Assembly (NCBI RefSeq): GCF_049994905.1
Contig: NZ_CP188258.1
Coordinates: 1,674,001 to 1,738,000 of the forward strand
DNA from: Diaminobutyricibacter sp049994905
GTDB taxonomy: Bacteria > Actinomycetota > Actinomycetes > Actinomycetales > Microbacteriaceae
DNA length: 64,000 bases
Direction: 5' to 3'
A program made the position numbers and the translations under genes. Positions 16,804 through 25,225 of this stretch are shown here, piece by piece (the stretch's first letter is position 1; each line of letters opens with the position of its first letter). The notes under the pieces are model-generated. The model made no database searches and was not told the DNA's origin. It was given only the letters and a program-made list of their open reading frames with translations.

Positions 16804-18539
16804 CGCCGGACCAGGTGCTCGCAGGACTCGACGACCAGCAGCGCGTCGCTGCGGAAGCCCTGCTCGGCCCGGTCTGCATCCTCGCCGGAGCGGGCACCGG
16901 CAAGACGCGCGCGATCACGCATCGGATCGCCTACGGTGTCGCCACAGGTGCGTACGCGCCCAACCGCGTGATGGCGCTCACGTTCACGAACCGCGCGGCA
17001 TCCGAGCTCCGGGGCAGACTGAGGCAACTCGGTGCGGGCGGTGTCTCGGCGAGGACGTTCCACGCCACGGCGCTCAGCCAGCTCAACTTCTTCTGGCCCC
17101 AGGTGGTCGGCGGCCAGCTGCCCTCGGTGCTCGACGGCAAGGCCCGGCTCCTCGGGCACGCCGCCGAGCGACTGCGGCTCAGGCTCGACACCGCGACGCT
17201 GCGCGACGTGGCCGCCGAGATCGAATGGCGCAAGGTGTCCGGCCTCAGCATCGAGCAGTACGCCCAGCGGATCTCGTCGCGTTCGGTTCCGGGCGCCCTG
17301 ACCGTCGAACAGGCCGTGCTCGTGCAGCAGGCCTACGAAGATCTCAAGGATGAACGGCGTCAGTTCGACTTCGAGGATGTCCTCCTGGCGTGCGCCGGCA
17401 TGATCGAGAGCGAGCCTTCCGTCGCCATGCAGGTGCGGGAGCAGTACCGCTTCTTCGTGGTCGACGAGTACCAGGATGTCTCGCCGCTCCAGCAGCAGCT
17501 CCTCGACCTGTGGCTCGGCGGCCGACGCGATGTGTGCGTCGTCGGCGACGCGAGCCAGACGATCTACTCGTTCGCGGGCGCGCGCAGCGAATTCCTCCTC
17601 GACTTCGAGCGCCGCTACGACGACGCGACCGTGGTGCGCCTCGAGCAGAACTACCGGTCGACGCCCGGTGTCGTGGACGCGGCGAACCGGCTTATGCGCG
17701 GTCGTCCCGGAGCGCTCACCCTCCACGCCGCCACGGAACACGGTGCGGGGGACGCGGGCCGGGCAGCGGCAGACCCGGCGACGCCGGACCCGACCGCCTT
17801 CGCATCCGATCTGGCGGAGGCGCGGGGTGTCGCCCAGTCGATCGCTGCCCAGATCGCGGCCGGCGACAAGCCGGAAGACATCGCCGTGCTCTACCGGGTG
17901 AACGTGCAGGCCGCCGCGCTGGAGACCGCGCTCGCCGATGTCGGGGTCAGCTACCTCATCAGGGGAGCGAAACGTTTCTTCGACCTGTCCGAGGTGCGGC
18001 AGGCGGTGATGTCCCTGCGGGCGGCTTCCGTGTCGGTCACGGGGGAGCCGCTCTTCAAGTCGGTGAGCGACGTGCTCCGGTCACTGGGCTGGAGCCAGGA
18101 CGCGCCCGAGGCCCGGGGGGCCGTGCGCGACCGCTGGGAGTCGCTCAACGCGATCATGGGGCTCGTCGACCAGCAGCCTCCAGGCACCACCTTCCGTGCG
18201 TTCACCGACGAACTGATGGAGCGCCAGGCCGGCCAGCATGAGCCGACTGTCTCCGCAGTGACCCTCGCCACACTGCACTCCGCCAAGGGCCTCGAGTGGG
18301 ATTCCGTATATCTGATCGGCCTCAGCGAGGGGCTGGTGCCGATCAGCTACGCGAAGACGTTCGACCAGGTCGATGAGGAACGCCGTCTGCTCTATGTCGG
18401 GATCACCCGGGCGCGGAGACGCCTGCACCTCAGCTGGGCCGAAGGCGGCCAGCAGCGCGGCCCCCGCCAGCCGTCACGGTTCCTGGCAGAGCTCGGCACG
18501 CGCACTCCGCGTGCTGTCGCACCGGCACGACGTCTGTAG
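16800..18539 (+). CDS. uvrD2: UvrD2-like superfamily 1A DNA helicase
   Basis: 579 residues. It is a 3'-5' DNA helicase with Walker A GAGTGKTRA (about 30-38), LTFTNRAASELRGR (Ia), VDEYQDVSPLQ (about 221), GDASQTIYSFAGA (III), LEQNYRST (IV), LHSAKGLEWD (V, about 494) and YVGITRARRRL (VI). Mycobacterial UvrD2 carries an HRDC domain after the motor; this protein stops about 30 residues after motif VI, so that domain is absent. ATGA overlap with nudC indicates an operon. Its final 110 bp are shared with the opposite-strand cyclodehydratase-like gene. Confidence 0.88.
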   Translation: MTPDQVLAGLDDQQRVAAEALLGPVCILAGAGTGKTRAITHRIAYGVATGAYAPNRVMALTFTNRAASELRGRLRQLGAGGVSARTFHATALSQLNFFWPQVVGGQLPSVLDGKARLLGHAAERLRLRLDTATLRDVAAEIEWRKVSGLSIEQYAQRISSRSVPGALTVEQAVLVQQAYEDLKDERRQFDFEDVLLACAGMIESEPSVAMQVREQYRFFVVDEYQDVSPLQQQLLDLWLGGRRDVCVVGDASQTIYSFAGARSEFLLDFERRYDDATVVRLEQNYRSTPGVVDAANRLMRGRPGALTLHAATEHGAGDAGRAAADPATPDPTAFASDLAEARGVAQSIAAQIAAGDKPEDIAVLYRVNVQAAALETALADVGVSYLIRGAKRFFDLSEVRQAVMSLRAASVSVTGEPLFKSVSDVLRSLGWSQDAPEARGAVRDRWESLNAIMGLVDQQPPGTTFRAFTDELMERQAGQHEPTVSAVTLATLHSAKGLEWDSVYLIGLSEGLVPISYAKTFDQVDEERRLLYVGITRARRRLHLSWAEGGQQRGPRQPSRFLAELGTRTPRAVAPARRL

Positions 18540-19266
18540 TGCCGGTCGCCCCGTCGTAGCGGATGCTCGAGGCAGCGAACCGGCGTGAGCCGCGCGTGAG
18601 CCGCGCCAGGACCATCCGCGAGGCGAGGGCGGCGACAGCGGTGCCGACCAGTTCCGTCTCGAGCGGCGAGTCCCGTGTGGCCAGTTGGGTCGCGATGGCC
18701 GTCCATGCGGGGTCGTCGTCCAGGCGATGACGGTCCAGGCAGGACAGGCACGGGCCGGAACCCGGTTCGACGATCGGCCCGATCGTGACGGTGCGGTCGC
18801 TGAACACGACGGCGAGGTGGGGAACGTCACGCCGCAGCCAGCGTCCGTAACGCTCCGGCGCCACAGCGTAGCGGCCGACGATCACGGCGGCCTCGGCCCG
18901 GTCGACGTCGGCGATGTCGCTGGTCACAGCGAAGCCAGAGCTCGTCAGGATGTTCCCGATGGCGCGCGCAGCGGAGCCGCGGCCGTCGATCGCGACGCGA
19001 CGGCGTGGGGGAGGAGTCGATGGCGCAGGGGCCCGGAGCACGGGCCGCAGTCGCGTGAGCAGCGCATCGACGTCGACGGGCACGCGGGCGGCACTCGCAA
19101 GTGCCGTGAGCCCGTCCCGCGTGACACCGTGTTCGAGGTCGGCGATGAGCCGTTCCTCGCCGGGAGTCACGTCGTGAAGCACGAGCAGGTGGCGGTCCAC
19201 GCCGAACTGGAGGTCGGTCGGGCTCCGCCACACTCGCGGGATTCGGGGATCGAGCTGGATGGTCAC
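18430..19266 (-). CDS. Cyclodehydratase / ThiF-E1-like protein (TOMM-type), stand-alone
   Basis: 278 residues from GTG 19266. The N-terminal 90 residues resemble the winged-helix leader-peptide-recognition region of TOMM cyclodehydratase partners; the rest resembles a degenerate E1/ThiF adenylating fold. The structural zinc tetrad is visible as CLSC (GPCLSCLDRHRLDDDPAW region, about residue 178) and a C-terminal CAC (AECACRAL). No YcaO, dehydrogenase or precursor peptide lies nearby, so thiazole/oxazole synthesis is not supported. Homologues sit next to uvrD2 and DUF2342 genes in many actinobacteria (recalled, not tested). The CxC lies inside the 110-bp overlap with uvrD2, so that overlap must be real coding sequence. 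Confidence 0.68.
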   Translation of the reverse strand: MTIQLDPRIPRVWRSPTDLQFGVDRHLLVLHDVTPGEERLIADLEHGVTRDGLTALASAARVPVDVDALLTRLRPVLRAPAPSTPPPRRRVAIDGRGSAARAIGNILTSSGFAVTSDIADVDRAEAAVIVGRYAVAPERYGRWLRRDVPHLAVVFSDRTVTIGPIVEPGSGPCLSCLDRHRLDDDPAWTAIATQLATRDSPLETELVGTAVAALASRMVLARLTRGSRRFAASSIRYDGATGTTDVVPVRQHAECACRALPGTVTAGGGRAAGRLRPS

Positions 19267-19336
19267 TCCTGAATCATTCCGTGGAGGGCACGCCCACCGC
19301 AGAATCTCTCCACAACCCGCGTCGGAGCTCAGGAAG

Positions 19337-20680
19337 CTACTCCTCCGTCGGCCGCTCCGTGTCGCCGCGGAGAAGGTCTTCCAGCGCCTGGTCGACGGCG
19401 TCGTACTCCGGCTCCTGGCCGCTCGCTTCCGCAGTCAGGCGCGCGACCAGCGCGGACGGGTCATCGAGGTCGGCACCGGTCGGCATCAGGTCGGGATGCG
19501 ACCACAGCCGGTCGCGCCCGTCGGCACCCACCGCATCGCTCACCGCCTTCCACATCGCGGCGGCCTCACGAAGGCGTCGCGGCCGGAGCTCGAGTCCGAC
19601 GAGCGTCGCGAATGCCGACTCGGCCGGGCCGCCCGACGCGCGGCGCCGGCGAACGGTCTCGGCGATGGCGTCCGCCTTGGGCAGGAGTTTCGTCGCCTCG
19701 GCGGTGACGACATCGACCCAGCCTTCCACCAGGGCGAGCACTGTCTCCAGGCGGGCGAGCGCGGCCTGCTGTGCCTCCGACTTCGGCGGGATCAGCGCGC
19801 CGCTCACCATCGCCTCCCGGAGTTCTTCCGGGTTGGCCGGGTCGAAACCCTCGGCAAGCTCTTCGAGCCGCTCCGTATCGATGGTGATGCCCTTCGCGAA
19901 CTCGGTGATCGAAGTGATCAGCTGCAGGCGCAGCCATTTCGCGTGGCGGAAGAGCCTGGCGTGTGCGAGCTCACGAACAGCCAGGTACAGCTGGATCTGG
20001 TCGTCGGGGATGTCGAGTCCTTCGCCGAACTCGGCGACGTTCTGAGGCAGGAGGGCAGCGTGGCCGTCCTCGAGGAGGGGGATGCCGATGTCGCCCCCCG
20101 ACACCACTTCTTTCGCCAGCTGCCCCACGACCTGCCCGAGCTGCATGGCGAAGAGCGCGCCACCGATCGAGCGCATGATCTGGCCTGCGTTGGCCAGCAT
20201 CCCCTGCATCTCCTCAGGCGCCTGTTCCCTGAGGACCTGGGTCAGTGCATCCGAGATGCTGAGAGCGACGGGCTCAGCGAGCTGGGTCCAGATGGGCATG
20301 GTCTGGCGGGCCCACTCGACGCGCCCGATGAGCTGGGGCGGTGTCATCAACTCGGCGACGCTGGTCACATCGTCGAGCCAGAGTGCGGCGACGTTGAACG
20401 CCTGCTCGAGGGCGGCGCGCTCAGCGGGCTCTGTCGCGCGTGCGTCAGCCCCGGCGAGCGTCCGGGCCTGCTCGAGGGCGAGGTCCCAGTTGATGCCGTC
20501 ACCGTTGCTGCGGATGGCGTTCTGGAGCTGGCCGAGAAGCTGGGCGATGCTTGCGGGATCGTTGGGGAGCCCCGCCGCGCCGGCGAGCTGGCTCGGGTCG
20601 ATCGACGAATTGCCTGAGAGGAATTCGCGCAACATGTCGCGGAATTCGTCGTCCTGGTCCTTGTCCGGATCATCGGCCAT
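19337..20680 (-). CDS. DUF2342 family putative zinc-dependent metalloprotease/hydrolase
   Basis: 447 residues from ATG 20680. It belongs to the actinobacterial DUF2342 family, sometimes described as F420-biosynthesis-associated or zincin-like. An acidic, polar N-terminus leads to a helical body with QVVGQLAKEVVSGGDIG, then VRELAHARLFRHAKWL (about residue 240), where an ExxH pair could bind zinc, and a C-terminal ESAFATLVGLELRPRRLREA segment. No full HExxH is present and the substrate is unknown. It is upstream of the cyclodehydratase-like gene on the same strand (70-bp gap) and divergent from the PDZ-Lon gene. Confidence 0.82.
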   Translation of the reverse strand: MADDPDKDQDDEFRDMLREFLSGNSSIDPSQLAGAAGLPNDPASIAQLLGQLQNAIRSNGDGINWDLALEQARTLAGADARATEPAERAALEQAFNVAALWLDDVTSVAELMTPPQLIGRVEWARQTMPIWTQLAEPVALSISDALTQVLREQAPEEMQGMLANAGQIMRSIGGALFAMQLGQVVGQLAKEVVSGGDIGIPLLEDGHAALLPQNVAEFGEGLDIPDDQIQLYLAVRELAHARLFRHAKWLRLQLITSITEFAKGITIDTERLEELAEGFDPANPEELREAMVSGALIPPKSEAQQAALARLETVLALVEGWVDVVTAEATKLLPKADAIAETVRRRRASGGPAESAFATLVGLELRPRRLREAAAMWKAVSDAVGADGRDRLWSHPDLMPTGADLDDPSALVARLTAEASGQEPEYDAVDQALEDLLRGDTERPTEE

Positions 20681-20816
20681 CGTCTCGCCTTTCGTATTGG
20701 CAACCTTTCAGGCGCAGAATCTACGCTAGCCCGTGATTCTGCGAAGCAGGATGGGAATTGGCCTAGGCTCAGGGGTTGGGTGTCCGCCCGTCGCGAACAT
20801 CAGGAAAGGTACATGC

Positions 20817-21956
20817 GTGGCACTCTTCACGGACGACGATCTCCGGCCCGAACCCAGCACGCCGCCGGAACGCATCCGGCCGAAGCGCAGTGTCGTGGTG
20901 GGCTGGTCGTTCGTCGGTGCAGCGTTCGTGCTGACCCTGGTCCTGGCACTCGTGCCTGCGCCGTACGTTATCGAACAACCCGGCCCGGTGTTCAACACGC
21001 TAGGCACCGACCAGCCGGTCGGAAGCGCGCCGGCGAAAGACGCGAAGCCCCTCATCGTCATCCCCAGCCAGAAGACCTACCCGACCGCGGGGTCGCTCGA
21101 CCTGCTCACGGTCTCCCTCGTCGGCAACCCCGATTCGCTTCCGAGCTGGTTCGAGGTCGCCGCGGCGTGGCTGACCCCGAGCAAAGCGGTGCTCCCGGTC
21201 GACGCGGTCTTTCCCCCGGGAACGACGACGCAGCAGAGCAACCAGGAGAACGCGCAGGAGATGGTCGACTCGCAGCAGGATGCGATCGCCGCTGCTCTCA
21301 ACGAGCTCGGCTACACCTATCCGCAGGAAGTCATCGTGAAGCAGATCCTCAAGGGATCGCCGGCCGACGGAGTACTCAAGGTGAACGACGAGATCATCAC
21401 CGTCAACGGGGTCCACGTGCCGGGTGTGCAGACGCTCCGCGACCTGCTGAAGGCCAATGGTTCCGGCAAGCCGGCGACGATCGGCATCATCCGTGCCGGC
21501 GCGCCCAGCACCGTGCAGATCACCCCGGAGAAGAGTGGCCCGACGGTCATCGTCGGAATCGGTGCGGGAATGCACTACACCTTCCCGTTCGACGTGACGA
21601 TCCAGCTGAACAACGTCGGCGGCCCGAGCGCCGGACAGATGTTCGCTCTCGGCATCATCGACAAACTCACACCGAACAAGCTGAACGGCGGCGAACATGT
21701 GGCCGGCACCGGGACGATCGACAATGAGGGCAACGTCGGCGCTATCGGGGGAATCCAGCAGAAGATGTACGGGGCACGTCAGGCAGGCAACAGCTGGTTT
21801 CTCGCTCCCCAGTCCAACTGCGACGAAGTGACGGGGCACATCCCTGCCGGCCTCAAGGTTTTCGCGGTCAAGACCCTCGACGACTCCCTGGCGGTGATGA
21901 AGGCGCTCAGCTCCCACTCGGGCACCGCGGCCCTTCCCACCTGCCCGGCATCCTGA
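20817..21956 (+). CDS. Membrane-anchored PDZ-Lon (S16) protease, YlbL-like
   Basis: 379 residues from GTG 20817, preceded by AGGAAAGG at 20802-20809. The longer open frame to 20733 lacks a ribosome binding site. One N-terminal membrane helix (about residues 23-45, VVVGWSFVGAAFVLTLVLAL) anchors an external PDZ domain (about 155-240, LKGSPADGVLKVNDEI). A Lon-type proteolytic domain follows, with catalytic Ser in GGPSAGQMFALG (about residue 277) and Lys in IGGIQQKMYGARQAG (about 320). The role is envelope protein quality control by analogy with YlbL. Confidence 0.9.
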   Translation: MALFTDDDLRPEPSTPPERIRPKRSVVVGWSFVGAAFVLTLVLALVPAPYVIEQPGPVFNTLGTDQPVGSAPAKDAKPLIVIPSQKTYPTAGSLDLLTVSLVGNPDSLPSWFEVAAAWLTPSKAVLPVDAVFPPGTTTQQSNQENAQEMVDSQQDAIAAALNELGYTYPQEVIVKQILKGSPADGVLKVNDEIITVNGVHVPGVQTLRDLLKANGSGKPATIGIIRAGAPSTVQITPEKSGPTVIVGIGAGMHYTFPFDVTIQLNNVGGPSAGQMFALGIIDKLTPNKLNGGEHVAGTGTIDNEGNVGAIGGIQQKMYGARQAGNSWFLAPQSNCDEVTGHIPAGLKVFAVKTLDDSLAVMKALSSHSGTAALPTCPAS

Positions 21957-22051
21957 GCACATCCCGACCCTGGCTGAAGCGCAGCGATCTCAAAGCTACG
22001 CGCGCCTAGGATGGGTTCCTGACCTTTCAACGCAGAGCAAGAGGGCCGCAC

Positions 22052-24985
22052 GTGAGTTCAACAGCAGCAGGGCGACCGGCCGGGCGCCGACGGGCAGCGA
22101 TCTGGATCACGCTGGGGGTGGTCGTAGCCCTCATCATCGCGTTCTTCGTGTTCGCAGGCCTGTACGCCGACATCCTGTGGTACCAGCAGGTCGGGTACCT
22201 GAACGTCCTCACGACGCAGTGGTTCGCCGCCGCGATCCTGTTCTTCATCGGCTTCCTCGGCATGGCAGTTCCGCTCTGGCTCTCGATCCAGCTCGCATAC
22301 CGGCTGCGCCCGGTGTACGCCAAGCTGAACACCCAGCTCGACCGCTACCAGCAGGTGATCGAACCGCTGCGACGTCTTGCCATGTACGGAATCCCCGTCG
22401 TGTTCGGTATCTTCGCCGGTGTCTCGACCGGCAGCCGCTGGCAGACGGCCCTGATGTGGATCAACAGCACGCCGTCGGGCAAGACCGATCCGCAGTTCCA
22501 CCTCGACATCTCGTTCTACTTGTTCGACCTGCCGTTCTACCGCGGCCTGGTCGGCTTCGCGTCTGCGGTCGTCATCATCTCGCTGTTCGCGACGCTCGCC
22601 ACCTGTTATCTCTACGGGTCCATCCGCATCAGCGGCCGCGAGGTGCGCATCTCGAAGGCTGCCCGCGTCCAGATCTCGGTGATCTCGGCGCTCTACCTGC
22701 TGCTCCAGGGGGTGAGCATCTGGCTCGACCGCTACGCGACGGTGACGGACTCCAACGTCAACGACCAGATCAACGGCGCCGCGTACACCGACGTCAACGC
22801 GACGATTCCCGGTCGTGCGATCCTCGCCGGGATCGCCATCTTCGTCGCCGCGTTGTTCGTCCTCACCGCCTTCATCGGGCGGTGGCGCTTCCCGCTGGTC
22901 GGCACCGCCCTGCTCATCATCGCCGCCCTCGTGGTCGGCGCGATCTACCCCTGGATCGTGCAGCGGTTCCAGGTCGACCCGAGCCAGAAGACGCTCGAGA
23001 CGCCATACATACAACGCAGCATCAACAGCACTCGCGACGCCTACGGACTGTCGAACATCGACGTGATCCCCTACAACGCGAAGACGACGGCCGAGCAGGG
23101 CCAGCTGCGTCAAGACGCGCAAACGACTGCCCAGATCCGTATTATCGACCCTGCCCAGGTGAGCCCCTCGTTCCGGCAGCTCGAACAGTTCCGCCAGTAC
23201 TACGCGTTCCCCGACAACCTCGCGGTCGACCGCTACACGATCGACGGCAAGGAGCAGGATGCCGTGGTCGCCGTTCGCGAGCTCCAGCAGTCCGGCCTGG
23301 GTTCCGCGCAGAACTGGTACAACGACACGATCGTCTACACCCACGGCTACGGTGTCGTCGCCGCCTACGGCAACCAGCGTTCAACCGACGGCCAGCCCGT
23401 GTTCCTCGAGTCGGGCATCCCGACGACCGGCTCACTCGGCACCTATGAGCCCCGTATCTATTTCGGCCAGCAGTCGCCGAAGTACTCGATCGTCGGAGGG
23501 TCGAACAGTCAGAAGTCGGTCGAACTCGACTACCCGGGCGGGGCCAACAACGCGCAGCAGACGTACACCACGTTCAACGGCAACGGCGGACCGAAGCTCG
23601 ACAACATCTTCAAGCGGCTGATCTACGCGCTCAAGTTCCAGGATGAGCAGATCGTCCTCTCCGACGCGGTCAACAGCAATTCGCAGATTCTGTACGACCG
23701 CGACCCGATCACCCGGGTGCAGAAGGTCGCGCCTTACCTGACGCTCGACTCGCAGGCCTACCCGGCAGTCATCGACGGCCGCGTCAAGTGGATCATCGAC
23801 GGCTACACGACGAGCGACCAGTATCCGTATTCGCATGTGGGCAGCCTGAGCGACGCGATCGCCGACACGGAGACCCCGAAGCCGGCGTATCCGTTCGACA
23901 ACATCAACTACATCCGCAACTCGGTCAAGGCCACCGTCGACGCGTACGACGGAAAGGTCACACTCTACGCGTGGGATTCCACCGACCCCATCCTCAAGAC
24001 GTGGGAGAAGATCTTCCCGACCACGGTCAAGCCGATGAGTGACATGAGCGCCCAGCTCATCAGCCACGTTCGGTACCCGGCCGACCTCTTCAAGGTGCAG
24101 CGTTCGGTGCTCGGCCAGTACCACGTGACAGACGCGGGCTCGTTCTACTCCCGCGACGATGCATGGACGACGCCGAACGACCCGGTGTCGCCGGCGAGCA
24201 ACCCCACACTTCAGCCGCCGTACTACCTCACGATGCAGATGCCGGGCCAGACGGCGCCGTCGTTCTCGCTGTACTCGACGTTCGTGCCATTGGCGACGAC
24301 GGAGTCGAGCAGGTCGGTGCTGAAGGGCTACCTGGCGGTCGATGCGGATGCCGGCGATGCGAAGGGACAGAAAGCGTCCGGCTACGGAAAACTCAGGCTG
24401 CTCACACTGCCGTCGAGCGATACGGTGCCGGGGCCGGGCCAGGTGCAGAACAACTTCAACTCCGATCCAGGAGTGTCTCAACAGCTGAACCTGTTGAGAC
24501 AGGGAAAGACCGACGTCATCAGCGGCAACCTGCTGACGCTTCCGGTCGGCGGGGGACTCCTGTACGTGCAGCCGGTCTATGTCAAATCGACCGGTGAGAC
24601 GAGCTACCCGCTCCTCCAGAAGGTGCTGGTCGCGTTCGGCGACAAGATCGCGTTCCAGGACACTCTCGACGGGGCACTCGATGTTCTCTTCGGCGGCAGT
24701 TCGGGCGCGAGTGCGGGCGACGCCAATGCGGGCACCAGCACAGGCACGACGACGACGCCGACCGGAACCGGGTCCAGCCCCAACGCTGCGCTGCAAGCCG
24801 CGCTCGTGGACGCGCGGCAGGCGCTGCTCGATCGTGACGCCGCGCTGAAGGCGGGGGACTGGACCGCATACGGTATCGCGGACGCCAACCTCAAGAAGGC
24901 GATCGCCCAGGCGCTCGCCGCCGAGGCCCAGGCGACGACGACCCCGACGACGGCTCCGACTCCGGCGCCCACTCCGTCGAAATAG
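22052..24985 (+). CDS. UPF0182 family large membrane protein
   Basis: 977 residues from GTG 22052, with AGAGGG upstream. About seven transmembrane helices occupy residues 17-310 (first AIWITLGVVVALIIAFFVF). A large extracytoplasmic domain follows, with conserved YIQRSINSTRDAYGL and HGYGVVAAYGNQ segments. The last 60 residues form an Ala/Thr/Pro-rich low-complexity tail rich in TTTPTGT and TPTTAPTPAPTP, interrupted by a charged helix. The function of UPF0182 is unknown. It lies directly downstream of the PDZ-Lon gene, as in mycobacteria. A strong hairpin terminator follows the stop. Confidence 0.93.
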   Translation: MSSTAAGRPAGRRRAAIWITLGVVVALIIAFFVFAGLYADILWYQQVGYLNVLTTQWFAAAILFFIGFLGMAVPLWLSIQLAYRLRPVYAKLNTQLDRYQQVIEPLRRLAMYGIPVVFGIFAGVSTGSRWQTALMWINSTPSGKTDPQFHLDISFYLFDLPFYRGLVGFASAVVIISLFATLATCYLYGSIRISGREVRISKAARVQISVISALYLLLQGVSIWLDRYATVTDSNVNDQINGAAYTDVNATIPGRAILAGIAIFVAALFVLTAFIGRWRFPLVGTALLIIAALVVGAIYPWIVQRFQVDPSQKTLETPYIQRSINSTRDAYGLSNIDVIPYNAKTTAEQGQLRQDAQTTAQIRIIDPAQVSPSFRQLEQFRQYYAFPDNLAVDRYTIDGKEQDAVVAVRELQQSGLGSAQNWYNDTIVYTHGYGVVAAYGNQRSTDGQPVFLESGIPTTGSLGTYEPRIYFGQQSPKYSIVGGSNSQKSVELDYPGGANNAQQTYTTFNGNGGPKLDNIFKRLIYALKFQDEQIVLSDAVNSNSQILYDRDPITRVQKVAPYLTLDSQAYPAVIDGRVKWIIDGYTTSDQYPYSHVGSLSDAIADTETPKPAYPFDNINYIRNSVKATVDAYDGKVTLYAWDSTDPILKTWEKIFPTTVKPMSDMSAQLISHVRYPADLFKVQRSVLGQYHVTDAGSFYSRDDAWTTPNDPVSPASNPTLQPPYYLTMQMPGQTAPSFSLYSTFVPLATTESSRSVLKGYLAVDADAGDAKGQKASGYGKLRLLTLPSSDTVPGPGQVQNNFNSDPGVSQQLNLLRQGKTDVISGNLLTLPVGGGLLYVQPVYVKSTGETSYPLLQKVLVAFGDKIAFQDTLDGALDVLFGGSSGASAGDANAGTSTGTTTTPTGTGSSPNAALQAALVDARQALLDRDAALKAGDWTAYGIADANLKKAIAQALAAEAQATTTPTTAPTPAPTPSK

Positions 24986-24998
24986 TCGGACAACCCAG

Positions 24999-25036
24999 TA
25001 AGGGAGGGTGCGGCTGTCTGGCCGCACCCTCCCTTA
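24999..25036 (+). terminator. Strong hairpin terminator after the UPF0182 gene
   Basis: A perfect 16-bp stem (24999-25014 with 25021-25036, arm TAAGGGAGGGTGCGGC) and a 6-nt loop TGTCTG begin 14 bp after the stop codon. No U tract follows beyond TGTT, as is common in high-GC actinobacteria. Confidence 0.85.
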
Positions 25037-25194
25037 TGTTCATCGCCTGTACAAAGTTGTGCGGCGGCGGCCGGCAGTACATCGGGGCTGACCGATCGCG
25101 GGAGGAGGGCGACATGGCCTGGATGGCCTGCATTTGCCCGGATTCTGCCGCATTGGCGCGATCTCGTCGAAACTCGCTTCAACAAATGCTTGCA

Positions 25195-25220
25195 TAAACT
25201 TTAGTTGTCGACTTTACTAA
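25195..25220 (+). promoter_or_regulatory. Candidate -10 and overlapping ROK-type operator
   Basis: TAAACT at 25195-25200 is a plausible -10 box, followed at once by TTAGT (25201-25205), ten bases containing GTCGAC, and ACTAA (25216-25220). The TTAGT/ACTAA dyad resembles operators of NagC/Mlc/XylR-type ROK repressors, so autoregulation is likely. The transcription start would fall within the dyad. This is inference from pattern only. Confidence 0.4.
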
Positions 25221-25225
25221 CAAAC

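Noticed and set aside
18430..19266. Start of a thiazole/oxazole (TOMM) natural-product cluster
   Set aside because: No YcaO cyclodehydratase, flavin dehydrogenase, transporter or precursor peptide is found within 10 kb on either side; the neighbours are housekeeping genes.
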